Assembly (NCBI GenBank): GCA_002365865.1
Contig: DFAQ01000032.1
Location: 1 to 56,186 of the forward strand
Origin: Pelotomaculum sp. UBA3102
GTDB taxonomy: Bacteria > Bacillota > Desulfotomaculia > Desulfotomaculales > Pelotomaculaceae
Direction: 5' to 3'
Length of the DNA: 56,186 nucleotides
Shown here: one piece after another, positions 24,431-33,630 of the stretch
Layout: each line of letters begins with the position of its first letter
Position numbering within the stretch: position 1 is the first letter of the stretch
Position numbers and translations under genes: made by a program
Notes under the pieces: generated by a model
The model's input: only the letters and a program-made list of their open reading frames with translations
Databases searched by the model: none
Told to the model about the DNA's origin: nothing

Positions 24431-26377
24431 TTAAACCGCCTTCTTATCCGGCATCAGGAGTCGGAAAACAATCAGGGCCGCGGCCAGGAAAAAAACAACC
24501 ACGGTTGACAATGCCAGGAGCCGCAGGAACCCCGCTGCATTGAAAGCTTCCATTAAGCGGGTCAACACCCCGCCGGCAAAAAACGCCAGACCGTACACTG
24601 AAAACCAGATCAAAAGCCCCTCCCACCAGCCGCGCTCCTTGAAAACAATCATGGTCGAGGCTATGCACGGCACCGTCAGCGTAAGAGTCACCAAGGCCAC
24701 GAATTTTTGCAGCGCAAGCATAGGTACGTTCAAAATAAAGGCGGCACCGAATTCCTTTCTGATAAAGCCCATTATGAAGACGTCAGCCATCTCCGGAGGC
24801 AGGTGCAGCCAGTTTACGGTTACGGGTATCAGGAAACTCCTGATACCGTCCAGCAGTCCCGACACCTCTAAAACACTTAACAAAAGCATCCCCCCGGCAA
24901 ATATGGGAAAGGCTTCCCTGACAAAATTCCAGGACTTGAACCAGGTCTTTTTTAAGACGTTCTTAGGCCTGGGCAGCCGCAGCGGAGGCAGTTCAATCAA
25001 CAAAGGGGAGGTCCACCCGGGCAAAAAACGCCCCAGGAACGTCCCGGCAATCACAAGCATACTGCAGATGAACAGGAGGTACAAAAACGCGTAAGCGGGG
25101 TCCATTCCCACCAGGACCGCAGTAACAATAGCTGTTTGGGCCGAGCAGGGAATACCCAGCACCAAAAGGAAGGTGGCAATACGCCTTTCCCTTTGCGTCC
25201 CGAGCATCCTGGTGGTAATCAAGGACATCGTGACACACCCGAAGCCCAAAATTAACGGTATGATGGCTTGTCCGTTCAAACCAAACCCGATTAAAACCCG
25301 GTCGACCAGTGTGGCGATCCTGGGCAGGTATCCCGAGTCCTCCAAGACGGATACCACGAGAAATATGCCCAGCACCAGCGGCAGGAGCAGGCCGAACATG
25401 TAGGTGACGGTCAGGGTAAGCAATCCGAAACGCCCGGTCAGGATAGTCCCCGCCACCGACCTGGGTAGGATAAAAACATCGATCAGGGATCTGACCGCCG
25501 GTTCGTAATGCCCCTCCATCAGGCCCAGGGTATGATCAATCACAAATTGGGCAAAGAAAACTCCCACTATTTCATAAATACCCCACAAAACCAGAACCAG
25601 GAGTGGAAAACCGGTTGCCGGGAGCAGCATCCAGCGTCCCAACCTGGTCGCGAACGAGGTGCCCCGGCCGGTGTTGTTGATCACCCGGGCCGCGATTTGG
25701 TTCACCCTCTCCCGGCGGACCCGGTATAAAGCATCCCGCTCCGTCCCGGGCCGCATCCCGCTGCGCTTGCTGATCACGGGGTCCCCCTCCAGGATTAAGA
25801 GTGCCTCTCTTCTGCCTGCCGGAGGGTGTATTTGACTCAATTTTTCCCTGGTGAAAGACTCAACGTGACCGGGCCGGGCAAAATAAATCTTTCTTTTTAA
25901 TTCCTCTATTCCCCTGCCGCTGACGGCTACCGTGGGAACAACCGGCACCCCGAGCAACTTCTCAAGCAGGTAACTCCTTACCTTCAGGCCCTCCCGGGCC
26001 GCATCGTCCACCATATTAAGGGCCACAACCATGGGCATACCCATGTCTATCAACTGCAAAGTTAAAAATAAATCCCGTTCAAGGTGTACCGCGTCCACGA
26101 TATTTACCACGACATCCGCTTCCAGGATGATATCCCTGGCAATCACTTCTTCTTTATTAAGTGACGAAAAGCCGTACACCCCGGGGGTATCAATTACGAC
26201 ATCACTGCCGAAACGGCCGCAGGCCATGTCGAGGGTTGTCCCGGGGTAATTTGAAACGTCCACGTACAGCCTGGTAAGAGCATTAAAAAATACCGATTTA
26301 CCGACATTGGGATTTCCTGCCAGGACTATCTTTTTGCCTCCTGACGGAATCCTTGCCTCTACGCTGTCATTACTCAA
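24431..26377 (-). CDS. feoB: Ferrous iron transporter FeoB
   Basis: FeoB imports Fe2+ across the membrane under anaerobic conditions. The 648-residue protein starts with a GTPase domain (G1 GNPNVGKSVFFNAL, G3 DTPGVYGFSSL, G4-like ALNMVD), followed by about ten membrane segments in two gate regions (PCSAQTAIVTAVLVG; a second VPCIAST). The start is TTG at 26377. It follows feoA with a 40-base gap, and both sit behind a Fur-box promoter. Confidence 0.95.
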   Translation of the reverse strand: MSNDSVEARIPSGGKKIVLAGNPNVGKSVFFNALTRLYVDVSNYPGTTLDMACGRFGSDVVIDTPGVYGFSSLNKEEVIARDIILEADVVVNIVDAVHLERDLFLTLQLIDMGMPMVVALNMVDDAAREGLKVRSYLLEKLLGVPVVPTVAVSGRGIEELKRKIYFARPGHVESFTREKLSQIHPPAGRREALLILEGDPVISKRSGMRPGTERDALYRVRRERVNQIAARVINNTGRGTSFATRLGRWMLLPATGFPLLVLVLWGIYEIVGVFFAQFVIDHTLGLMEGHYEPAVRSLIDVFILPRSVAGTILTGRFGLLTLTVTYMFGLLLPLVLGIFLVVSVLEDSGYLPRIATLVDRVLIGFGLNGQAIIPLILGFGCVTMSLITTRMLGTQRERRIATFLLVLGIPCSAQTAIVTAVLVGMDPAYAFLYLLFICSMLVIAGTFLGRFLPGWTSPLLIELPPLRLPRPKNVLKKTWFKSWNFVREAFPIFAGGMLLLSVLEVSGLLDGIRSFLIPVTVNWLHLPPEMADVFIMGFIRKEFGAAFILNVPMLALQKFVALVTLTLTVPCIASTMIVFKERGWWEGLLIWFSVYGLAFFAGGVLTRLMEAFNAAGFLRLLALSTVVVFFLAAALIVFRLLMPDKKAV

Positions 26378-26417
26378 ATGCTCACCGCCTGCAAGATATA
26401 TCTAAAATTCGGGCATA

Positions 26418-26636
26418 TCAGTACGGTTCCACAGAGATAATCCTGGCCAGACTTCTGCCGATCGCTATTTCTTGTTTGTTCCAGGACACTACTACCGGCC
26501 CGGCAGGCACTATCTGCCGGCATATAACCACCGAGCCCTCCGAAATGCCGAAACGGATGGCATGGACCCTGAACATCTCATTCGGCATCCCGGTAATCCT
26601 CACTACCTGTCCCTTGCGAACCTGATCCAGGGTCAC
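26418..26636 (-). CDS. feoA: Ferrous iron transport protein FeoA
   Basis: This 72-residue SH3-like protein helps FeoB and is usually encoded before it. The conserved GMPNEMFRVHAIRFGISEGSVV segment and a closing ARIISVEPY match FeoA. The start is GTG at 26636 behind AGGAGGT. A Fur box and promoter lie within 95 bases upstream, so iron repression is expected. Confidence 0.93.
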   Translation of the reverse strand: MTLDQVRKGQVVRITGMPNEMFRVHAIRFGISEGSVVICRQIVPAGPVVVSWNKQEIAIGRSLARIISVEPY

Positions 26637-26678
26637 CGCCCTACCTCCTAAGGTTTATAAACCATATCCGATCGATAA

Positions 26679-26727
26679 AGAGAATCATTCTCAGTATAAA
26701 TTATATCGACCGGTGCAAAAAAATCAA
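26679..26727 (-). promoter_or_regulatory. feoAB promoter with Fur box
   Basis: On the minus strand TTGATT (26722-26727), a 16-base spacer and TATAAT (26700-26705) form a promoter. Just downstream, TGAGAAT-G-ATTCTCT (26679-26693) is a 7-1-7 inverted repeat of the Fur-box type. Repressor bound there would block the start of transcription. Confidence 0.75.
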
Positions 26728-26831
26728 CCATAATTTTTTTTGAAACGGATATACTATAAAAATACCTACCGCAGACTCTTTCACCAATGGTCAGGCAAAA
26801 ACGCTGAGGTCGGCAATAAGGAGGTAAAGAA

Positions 26832-26978
26832 ATGACGCAAATTAACCCTGAAGGAATGAAAACAGCAGCCGAGCTTACAGGCACCCAGTTTACCAATCTC
26901 CTGGAGACTGAAAAAAAGATCAACGAAACGGCCGGAAACAAGCAGGAAATTTACCTTTTAGCCGTAACCAGGGATTGA
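26832..26978 (+). CDS. Small conserved-looking ORF, 48 residues
   Basis: This is a 48-residue ORF behind a clear ribosome site (GGAGGTAAAGAA-ATG). The protein is acidic and helical (EGMKTAAELTGTQFTNLL, then EIYLLAVTRD), without membrane segments or Cys. A strong terminator follows at once, so it appears to be a complete single-gene unit. I do not recognise a family. Confidence 0.6.
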   Translation: MTQINPEGMKTAAELTGTQFTNLLETEKKINETAGNKQEIYLLAVTRD

Positions 26979-26980
26979 AA

Positions 26981-27015
26981 AAGGGGGAGGGCCCCCTACC
27001 CCTTCTTATTTTTTG
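26981..27015 (+). terminator. Terminator after the 48-residue ORF
   Basis: A 24-base hairpin (AAGGGG and AGGG pairing with CCCT and CCCCTT, one mismatch) is followed by TCTTATTTTTT. It overlaps the 3' end of the convergent GH18 gene. Confidence 0.75.
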
Positions 27016-28084
27016 GCCATAACTTCCGGCTTACCGTATCCCAAAAGTCGTCGTCTTCAAATCCCAGCCGCCAGATGGCGATACCCGCGACATTATAACT
27101 GTTTACCAGGTCCAGCTTGGCTGACAGGCTGGATTTATCTTCGTACCATACCTCGTGCCTGGTACCTTTTTCGTCGTAATAAATCAAATAAGGTGCTGCA
27201 TACCGGTCATCCCACCCGGCGCCCCCGTGTTCGGCGGCAAGTACTTCCGCCCGGTCCCAGCGCACGGTACCGGCTCCGTCCGGTGTCCAGTCGTAACCGT
27301 ATGCCGCCACGCCGACTAATATTTTGGATTTCGGGATGTTGTTCACGGCATAATCCAGCACCTGCCTCATCCAGGGCAAAGAGGCAATCGGACCCGGTGC
27401 ACCATCGGACCAGTGCTCATCATAAGTCATCAGAGTAACCAGGTCGGCAGTTTGACCGATAAAGCGATAATCATAAGCACCGCTCCACGGACTGGCGGGG
27501 TTGTCCCAAGTTTTTGCGGGAATGGAGACAGTTAACAGGTACCCGTAAGGTTTAAACAGCTCTTGCAACCGGGTCAAAAAAACGTTGTAGTACAACCTGT
27601 CACCGGGGGGCACAAATTCCAAATCAAGGTTCACCCCGTCAAACCCGTTTTTTTTAATCAACGAAAGAATGTTGCGGGCAAAATTTTCTCTGTTGGGCTC
27701 TTTTGAAAGAACCTCATGGACACTGCCCCGGTCTATTTTACCGTCATGAAAATTATGCACGAGCATCAAGGTGGTTTTAATATTTCTTCTTGCAGCAAGA
27801 TTCATGGCGTCCCTTATTGGTTGACCGGTTATATTGCCCCGGCCGTCGGTCAGGTAATTAAAAAAAGCAGTAATATCAACCAGGCCGTGATTGCGGGCCA
27901 GCGAATGATACGAAAGCTTGTCCCCCGGGTAATCTTCGGTATAATAACCTAAAACCGTTTTTTCTAATTTGTTTGCTGAATATGGGCTTCCGTTCTGACT
28001 TGAATCGGCCTTAATGCCGAAACAAAGACAGCCGGCGAGAAGCAACATGAGCATAAAAAGGCCGCCCGGTTTATAGTGCTTCAT
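26996..28084 (-). CDS. Glycoside hydrolase family 18 protein (YaaH/chitinase-like), exported
   Basis: The 362-residue protein has an N-terminal signal with a possible lipobox (LLLAGC), then a GH18 barrel. The catalytic motif reads DGVNLDLEF, matching DGxxxDxE with its Glu acid; Asn replaces the more usual Asp in the third place. TLMTYDEHW and GVAAYGYDW are further barrel motifs typical of the YaaH/SleL group, which cut cortex or chitin-like glycans. No LysM domain is present. ATG at 28084 is chosen because GGGGGAG stands before it; a start at 28114 has no such site. Confidence 0.87.
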   Translation of the reverse strand: MKHYKPGGLFMLMLLLAGCLCFGIKADSSQNGSPYSANKLEKTVLGYYTEDYPGDKLSYHSLARNHGLVDITAFFNYLTDGRGNITGQPIRDAMNLAARRNIKTTLMLVHNFHDGKIDRGSVHEVLSKEPNRENFARNILSLIKKNGFDGVNLDLEFVPPGDRLYYNVFLTRLQELFKPYGYLLTVSIPAKTWDNPASPWSGAYDYRFIGQTADLVTLMTYDEHWSDGAPGPIASLPWMRQVLDYAVNNIPKSKILVGVAAYGYDWTPDGAGTVRWDRAEVLAAEHGGAGWDDRYAAPYLIYYDEKGTRHEVWYEDKSSLSAKLDLVNSYNVAGIAIWRLGFEDDDFWDTVSRKLWPKNKKG

Positions 28085-28169
28085 TTTCTCCCCCGTATTT
28101 TGTCTTAAATGCAAGTGAAATTAATACATTATAATAACAGTCTTTCCTTTACTTTAAAAGCATTGTTTG

Positions 28170-28199
28170 TTGCCAGCACTGGTCATATCTAGCTATAAT
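28170..28199 (+). promoter_or_regulatory. Promoter for the MFS gene
   Basis: TTGCCA (28170-28175), an 18-base spacer and TATAAT (28194-28199). A start point near 28206 means the GTG at 28201 cannot be the start codon of the downstream gene. Confidence 0.55.
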
Positions 28200-28245
28200 C
28201 GTGTATAATAACATTGAAAATCAAAGGGGAGCAGGTTCCGAGCCG

Positions 28246-29430
28246 TTGCACGAATTAAAAGCAATTTTTTCTTCAAAGAAAGCACTGGGACTCTTACTGT
28301 TGCTTTTTTTAGTAGAGTTTACCAGAGGCGCATTTTATCTTACCTTTCTTCCGCTGTACGCGGTTAATTATTTGGACCTATCAGTTGCTGCCGCGGGCTT
28401 GACCGTATCAGCACACTACCTGGTAGAAACATTTTTCAAGGGTGCGGCAGGCTGGCAACTGGACCACCGCGGGTATCCGATCCTGATCTCCGGGCTGGTA
28501 CTGGGCCTGGCGGCACTGCTGTTAATGAAATTCTACCCGGCACCTTACTTATTGCTTGCCGGTTCAGCTCTTTTCGGGCTCGGGGCCTCACCGGTCTGGC
28601 TGGCAGTAATCAGCGGGGTGGCACCCATCCGGTCAAAAGACCGCGCGGCCCGCATGGGTATTGTTTTTGCCGTCTGGCTGGCCGGCGGAGGCGGGGGACC
28701 GGTAGTGATAAACTTTTTTATCGCCCGGGATTACAGCCTGGCCTTCCGGTTGTTGATTACCCTGTGGAGCGCCGCCCTGCTGCTAACCACCATGCTTCTG
28801 CCTCTTACGGGTAAAGCAGGTAAAATCACGGGTTTTTCTTTTAAAGAGGAAATCTTCCGGATCACCCGTAACCAGGCGGTAAAAAAGATCCTCTTACCGG
28901 GCATGTTCCTTCAGACTTTGACCGGCGGGATCTTACTGCCACTGTTGCCCGTTTACGTGCAAAACATGATCGGGCTCAGTCCAAACCAGTACGCGGCGCT
29001 CCTGGTTTCCGGCGGTGCGGCGGCAACCGTTTCCCTGCTGCCCATGGGCCGCCTGGCTGACCGTTGCAACCTTAAAATCCTGCTGGGTACCGGTTTTGCA
29101 ATGACCGCCCTGTCGCTGGCCCTTTTTCCCATCGCCTGCGACACCTTAAGCGCCTGCCTGCTGGCCGCATTCGTGGGTTTTTCCTACGCTATAGTCCTTC
29201 CCTCCTGGAATAACCTGCTGGCCAAGGTAATTTCACCCGACAGGCAGGCTACCGGGTGGGGTGTTTTTGCCACCATTGAGGGGATGGGTGTCGCCGCAGG
29301 GCCGGTCCTGGGAGGAGTAACGGCCAAATTTTTCGGTATTTACGCCGCAATCGCACTCAGCGCCACCGTACTGGCGGGAATGTCCTGCTTTTATTTTATA
29401 TATCCTCTGGAGAAGCTTTTCAGTAAATAA
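28246..29430 (+). CDS. Major facilitator superfamily transporter
   Basis: This is a twelve-helix MFS permease of about 394 residues. The loop after helix 2 reads GWQLDHRGYP and the matching loop in the second half reads GRLADRCNLK, both variants of the MFS GxLxDRxGR motif. The substrate cannot be told. The frame is open from GTG at 28201, but a promoter minus 10 box ends at 28199, so TTG at 28246, behind AAAGGGGAG, is preferred. The deacetylase gene follows by about 60 bases. Confidence 0.85.
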   Translation: MHELKAIFSSKKALGLLLLLFLVEFTRGAFYLTFLPLYAVNYLDLSVAAAGLTVSAHYLVETFFKGAAGWQLDHRGYPILISGLVLGLAALLLMKFYPAPYLLLAGSALFGLGASPVWLAVISGVAPIRSKDRAARMGIVFAVWLAGGGGGPVVINFFIARDYSLAFRLLITLWSAALLLTTMLLPLTGKAGKITGFSFKEEIFRITRNQAVKKILLPGMFLQTLTGGILLPLLPVYVQNMIGLSPNQYAALLVSGGAAATVSLLPMGRLADRCNLKILLGTGFAMTALSLALFPIACDTLSACLLAAFVGFSYAIVLPSWNNLLAKVISPDRQATGWGVFATIEGMGVAAGPVLGGVTAKFFGIYAAIALSATVLAGMSCFYFIYPLEKLFSK

Positions 29431-29488
29431 AACCGTAAGCTGAAAACATAAATTATCTTTTTATCTTTAACCCGGGGTGAAATTAAAT

Positions 29489-30814
29489 TTGGTAATTTCC
29501 TTTTTTCAATTATCATTCCTTATTTTTTTGGCTTACGGCATCGTGCCGACAGTTCTACTCCGCCTGGGACGTTTAGGTGCCGTAACCCGGGCTCCCGCGG
29601 GTTACCGTAGGGTGGCCATAACTTTTGACGACGGACCGGACCCCCGTTATACGCCGCAAATCCTGGACATCCTGGAACGTTACCGGGTAAAAGCATGTTT
29701 TTTTGTCATCGGTTCCAAGGCCAAGGCTTACCCGGAACTTATTAAAAAAATCGCCTTGGCGGGCCATGAAATCGGTAACCATGGTTTTAACCACAAGGCC
29801 GCCTGGCTGCTTGGCCCCGGAGGTACCACCAGAGAAATAACCGCAACGGAACAAACCATAGAAACGCTAACCGGTCAAAAAATTCGTTTTTGCCGTCCGG
29901 CATGGGGTCTGTTTAATCTTTTTTCCATCTGCCACTGCCGGCTGAAAGGACATAAATTTGTACTCTGGACTTACATGAGCTGGGACTGGACTAAAAGAGC
30001 CACCCCGGAAAGTATCGTCCGTATGGTCCTGGGCAGGGTCAAGGACGGCTCAATTCTGATCTTTCACGACAGTGACTCCACCCTCTGCTCCGCAAAGGGG
30101 GGACCCGCCCGGGTAGTGGCGGCACTACCAGTTATTCTTGAGGAACTGAGCCGAAAAGGGCTGCGGGTAGTGCCTCTGGAAGAAATAATAATGACTGCCA
30201 AAACACGCCGGACCAGGTTGAAAAAACGCGCGCGCGGGCTTTGGAGTTTTATGGAAAAATTCATTCGTAAACTGGCAGGAATTAAAGATCTCGAAGAGGG
30301 CCATACCTCGGTCTGGAGAACCGCACTGCGCCGCTACCGCGGCAAAGACTGGAACCTGCCGGACGGTTCCGTTCTGCGTCGCGGCGACCGTTACCTGGAA
30401 CTGCACCTTAACAACGAACGACTTTTGAGCCTGGCAGATGAAAATACCACCAGGGAACGCATGGCAATAATCGCTCTGCGGGAAGCACGAAAGGATTTGC
30501 CGGCTCTGGCCCGGCTGTTAAACAGTGAGAAAAAATATCACAGCGTCAAGGCACTGATCGGAATCACTCTTCTGCACCGCGGCACCAGGCGTCTCGGCTT
30601 CACAGCATACGACCTGAAACCCGGCCTTTTTTCAAAGATCACCTGCCGGTACGAAAGATTTCTCCTGGCCCTTTTCCATCCCGGAGGCTTTAAAAGCTTA
30701 AGACATTACCGGGAAGAACTCGCGCCAAAATACGTGGTCATGACCCGGCAGGAGCTTATGCACCGCTGTTCTACCGTCCGGGAATTCAGTACGAAAAGTA
30801 AGCAATTTTGTTAA
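29489..30814 (+). CDS. Polysaccharide deacetylase with YkoP-like C-terminal domain
   Basis: The 441-residue protein has an N-terminal membrane helix. A NodB deacetylase domain follows (ITFDDGPDPRYTPQIL with the metal Asp pair, NHGFNHKA for the His pair, RPAWGLFN, and FHDSD near the end). The last 180 residues form a second domain (GHTSVWRTALRRYRG, GDRYLELHLNN) resembling the YkoP-type domain found alone or fused in Bacillus. It probably removes acetyl groups from a cell-wall or lipid-linked glycan at the membrane. The start is TTG at 29489, eight bases after GGGGTGA. Confidence 0.85.
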   Translation: MVISFFQLSFLIFLAYGIVPTVLLRLGRLGAVTRAPAGYRRVAITFDDGPDPRYTPQILDILERYRVKACFFVIGSKAKAYPELIKKIALAGHEIGNHGFNHKAAWLLGPGGTTREITATEQTIETLTGQKIRFCRPAWGLFNLFSICHCRLKGHKFVLWTYMSWDWTKRATPESIVRMVLGRVKDGSILIFHDSDSTLCSAKGGPARVVAALPVILEELSRKGLRVVPLEEIIMTAKTRRTRLKKRARGLWSFMEKFIRKLAGIKDLEEGHTSVWRTALRRYRGKDWNLPDGSVLRRGDRYLELHLNNERLLSLADENTTRERMAIIALREARKDLPALARLLNSEKKYHSVKALIGITLLHRGTRRLGFTAYDLKPGLFSKITCRYERFLLALFHPGGFKSLRHYREELAPKYVVMTRQELMHRCSTVREFSTKSKQFC

Positions 30815-30828
30815 CGGGGGGCTGGAAT

Positions 30829-32256
30829 TTGGTTAGAAATAAACTGGCTGCCGGGCTTAAAAAAATATACCCGGCCGGTCGTATCCTTACAGGAACCCTG
30901 GAAAAAAAGATGTACAGCTACGATAGTTCTTTTTACGCCCGTTTTCGTGATTTTATCCCCGATGCGGTAGTGCTGCCCCGCTCGACAGCGGAAGTGTCCG
31001 CAACGATGAAGCTGGCATCGGAGCACGGCATCCCGGTCGTCCCCAGGGGGGCGGGCAGCGGGGAAACCTGCGGCTGCCTGGCCGTGAGAGGCGGGATCGT
31101 GCTGGACTTCTCTTCCTGGGATGACGTCGAAGAAGTGGACCCGGAAAACATGCAGGTCTTCGCCCGGCCGGGAGTGGTTCACTACCAGTTGAACGAGCAC
31201 CTGGCGGACTTCGGTCTCTTTTTCCCGCCGGACCCCGGCAGTACCCGCATGTGCACAATCGGCGGGATGGTTGCCAATAACTCCAGCGGGCTGCGGGCCG
31301 TTAAGTATGGTACCACCGAACAATATGTTCTCGGGCTGGAAGTAGTGCTCCCCGACGGCAGAATCATTGAGACCGGCGGCGTTAACTGCCGGGCGTTGAA
31401 AAATGTCTCCGGCTTAAACTTGACCAAGCTGTTTGTCGGTTCGGAAGGCATTCTCGGGGTAATCACCATGGTGCGGTTAAGGGTTTGGCCCCGCCCGAAA
31501 GCCCGCGGCCTGGCCATGGCCGTTTTTACCGACCTGGAAGCAGCCCCGGCGGCCGTACTTGACGTTTACCAGTCCGGTATCCTGCCTTCCGGGATTGAAA
31601 TTCTCGACTCATCCGCCATTCATGCCGTCAACTTGTACAACCCGGCGATTAATCTCCCCGAAGCTGAAGCGATACTGATCTTCGAAGTGGACGGCAACCC
31701 GGCCGGGGTTACGTGGGAGGGGGAAAAAATTGTTGAAATTACAAAAAAAAGGGCTTCCCGCGTGGAGTGGTCCACCGAACCAGGACGCATGGCCGAACTC
31801 TGGCGGGGACGGAGCGTGGTAGCCGTGGCCGCAGCCAGGCTCCGCCCGGACGGCAGCAGAATCTTTGCGGGTGAAGATATCAGCGTTCCCCTCAGCAAGG
31901 TGACTGAAGCCCTGCGGAGGATCAAAGAGCTGGGCCGGCAGCACGAAATCACGGTGGTGAATTACGGCCATATCGGCGACGGAAACATCCACACGGCCCC
32001 GGTAATCAACCTGGACAATCCGGAAGAAGTGGCCCGGGCGAACGCGCTTGTCGACGCCATACACCGCCTGGCCATCGAACTCGGCGGTTCCACAACCGGC
32101 GAGCACGGTGTGGGGGCGGTCAGAAACCAGTACGCAGCGGACGAACACGGCAGGGCGGCTGATATAATGAAACAGATCAAAGAAACCCTGGACCCGGAAA
32201 ATATTATGAACCCGGGCAAATTATTGCCCCCCGGGGAGGCCGGGAAAAGTGTCTGA
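30829..32256 (+). CDS. glcD: FAD-linked oxidase, glycolate/D-lactate dehydrogenase type (GlcD)
   Basis: The 475-residue FAD-binding oxidase carries the PCMH-type FAD motif VVPRGAGSGETCGC, GGMVANNSSGLRAVKYGTT and KLFVGSEGILGVIT, and a C-terminal NYGHIGDGNIH and TGEHGVG pair. These are typical of GlcD/D-lactate dehydrogenases that oxidise a 2-hydroxyacid. TTG at 30829 stands seven bases after GGGGGG. It overlaps the Fe-S gene downstream by eight bases, and the two probably form one membrane-associated complex passing electrons to quinone or an electron-transfer flavoprotein. Confidence 0.92.
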   Translation: MVRNKLAAGLKKIYPAGRILTGTLEKKMYSYDSSFYARFRDFIPDAVVLPRSTAEVSATMKLASEHGIPVVPRGAGSGETCGCLAVRGGIVLDFSSWDDVEEVDPENMQVFARPGVVHYQLNEHLADFGLFFPPDPGSTRMCTIGGMVANNSSGLRAVKYGTTEQYVLGLEVVLPDGRIIETGGVNCRALKNVSGLNLTKLFVGSEGILGVITMVRLRVWPRPKARGLAMAVFTDLEAAPAAVLDVYQSGILPSGIEILDSSAIHAVNLYNPAINLPEAEAILIFEVDGNPAGVTWEGEKIVEITKKRASRVEWSTEPGRMAELWRGRSVVAVAAARLRPDGSRIFAGEDISVPLSKVTEALRRIKELGRQHEITVVNYGHIGDGNIHTAPVINLDNPEEVARANALVDAIHRLAIELGGSTTGEHGVGAVRNQYAADEHGRAADIMKQIKETLDPENIMNPGKLLPPGEAGKSV

Positions 32257-33463
32257 AGAACTTGCCGGTTTAAAAGAACATTATATGCGCTGCGTACGTT
32301 GCGGTCAGTGCCGGTCGGTCTGCCCCGTCTTCAGGGAAATCCGTAATGAAACCGTCTCTCCGCGGGGTAAAATTTTCCTGGCCCACTTGCTTTCCAGCGG
32401 TGAAGCCAAGGTAAATAATGAGGCCGCCTCCTTGCTTTCCCAATGCCTGCTCTGCCGGGCCTGCTCGGTGGAATGTCCTTCAGCCATACCGGTACACGAG
32501 ATCGTGACGGCAGCCCGTTCCCTGGCAGCCAAAAAATTGCCTTCCCCACTCAAAAGCCTGTTGCACAGGAAAATCTGGTCCTCCCCCGCCCGGCTGAACT
32601 TTTCCGTCTCCCTGTTCCGGCACTGCCAGGGGCTTTTAAAACCCGCCGCCACCTTGAACCTGCTGCCCCCCGCGCTTTCCCTGCCCGGCAGACTGCCCCG
32701 CCGCCCGGCCCGTCCGTCCATTCCCGGGCAAACTCCCGCTTCGGGCAAGGCTAAAATGCGGGTGGGTTACTTCCTCGGCTGCTCCACCAACTACCTGTTT
32801 CCCGGTATTGCAAGAAGTACCGTGGCCGTCCTCGCGCGACTGGGTTGCGAAGTCGTTCTGCCGCAAGAACTGAAGTGCTGCGGCCTCCCGCAACTGGCTG
32901 CCGGTGAAGACAAAACCGCCGCACACATGGCCTCCGCCAACCTTGAAGCCTTCCGCCGCCTTAACGTGAAGGTCGTGGTCTCCGACTGCGCCTCCTGCAC
33001 CGCAACCCTTAAAGAAAGCTTCCCGCAAAACGGCAGCAACGGTATCAAGGTGTTGGATTTATCCGAATTACTTGCCGTCCTGACGGAAGGTAATGAACTT
33101 AAATTTAAAACTATTAACAGGGTAGTTACCTACCACGACCCCTGTCACCTGGCAAATGCCCAGTCCATAACCGCCGCCCCCAGAAACTTACTGCGGCGTA
33201 TCTGCACTGAATTCAGGGAAATGCCCGGCGCCGCCGAATGCTGCGGCGGGGGCGGTTCTTTTGTCCTGCACCATTACGGTACCGGCATGGCAATCCTCAA
33301 TAAAAAAATTTTAAACCTAAAAAAGACCGGGGCGGAAACGGTCGCCACTTCGTGCCCCAACTGCATCATGCAACTGCGCCACGGGCTTTTAAAACACGGT
33401 TCCGGTACGGAAGTTGTCTCCGTGGTCCAACTGCTGGCCGAAAGCCTGGAAATTACCTTTTAA
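32249..33463 (+). CDS. glcF: Fe-S oxidoreductase subunit, GlcF type
   Basis: The 404-residue protein has two N-terminal 4Fe-4S motifs (CVRCGQCRSVCPV and CLLCRACSVECPS) and two C-terminal CCG-type domains (GCSTNYLFPG...KCCGLP; HDPCHLAN...ECCGGGGSF). This is the layout of GlcF and related heterodisulfide-like subunits. It starts at GTG inside the glcD stop region, so translation is coupled. Hairpin element copy 3 begins 36 bases after its stop. Confidence 0.93.
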   Translation: MSEELAGLKEHYMRCVRCGQCRSVCPVFREIRNETVSPRGKIFLAHLLSSGEAKVNNEAASLLSQCLLCRACSVECPSAIPVHEIVTAARSLAAKKLPSPLKSLLHRKIWSSPARLNFSVSLFRHCQGLLKPAATLNLLPPALSLPGRLPRRPARPSIPGQTPASGKAKMRVGYFLGCSTNYLFPGIARSTVAVLARLGCEVVLPQELKCCGLPQLAAGEDKTAAHMASANLEAFRRLNVKVVVSDCASCTATLKESFPQNGSNGIKVLDLSELLAVLTEGNELKFKTINRVVTYHDPCHLANAQSITAAPRNLLRRICTEFREMPGAAECCGGGGSFVLHHYGTGMAILNKKILNLKKTGAETVATSCPNCIMQLRHGLLKHGSGTEVVSVVQLLAESLEITF

Positions 33464-33498
33464 GAAGAACTAATTTACCCTTTAAGGCAACTCAACAA

Positions 33499-33590
33499 AC
33501 CTTGTTGTTGAAGGTAGCGAGCGAGCTTCAACAACAAGGTGTTTTTATAATAATATTGCAGTTACTTATCAACCGTTAGTATAAAATATA
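33499..33590. repeat. Dispersed hairpin element, copy 3
   Basis: ACCTTGTTGTTGAAG (33499-33513) pairs perfectly with CTTCAACAACAAGGT (33526-33540) around a GTAGCGAGCGAG loop. The tail has TTGCAGTTACTTATCAAC and GTTAG, matching copy 1 with few changes. It lies between the convergent glcF and htrA genes. The variable triplet (CAA) and its partner (TTG) differ from copy 2 (TAC/GTA), so the stem is kept by paired changes. Confidence 0.85.
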
Positions 33591-33602
33591 ATTACCCCAG
33601 AC

Positions 33603-33630
33603 AAAAAAAAGGCCCCTTTTAAAACGGGGC
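33603..33630 (-). terminator. Minus-strand terminator downstream of htrA
   Basis: On the minus strand GCCCC and GGGGC flank the self-complementary GTTTTAAAA, and CCTTTTTTTT follows. It lies about 300 bases beyond the htrA stop and may serve htrA or a separate minus-strand transcript. Confidence 0.7.

Noticed and set aside
30811..31323. A 170-residue minus-strand open frame opposite glcD
   Set aside because: It is a shadow of the high-G+C glcD frame; glcD motifs are intact on the other strand.
32305..32748. A 147-residue minus-strand open frame opposite glcF
   Set aside because: It is antisense to the Cys motifs of glcF and shows no start signal or family features.
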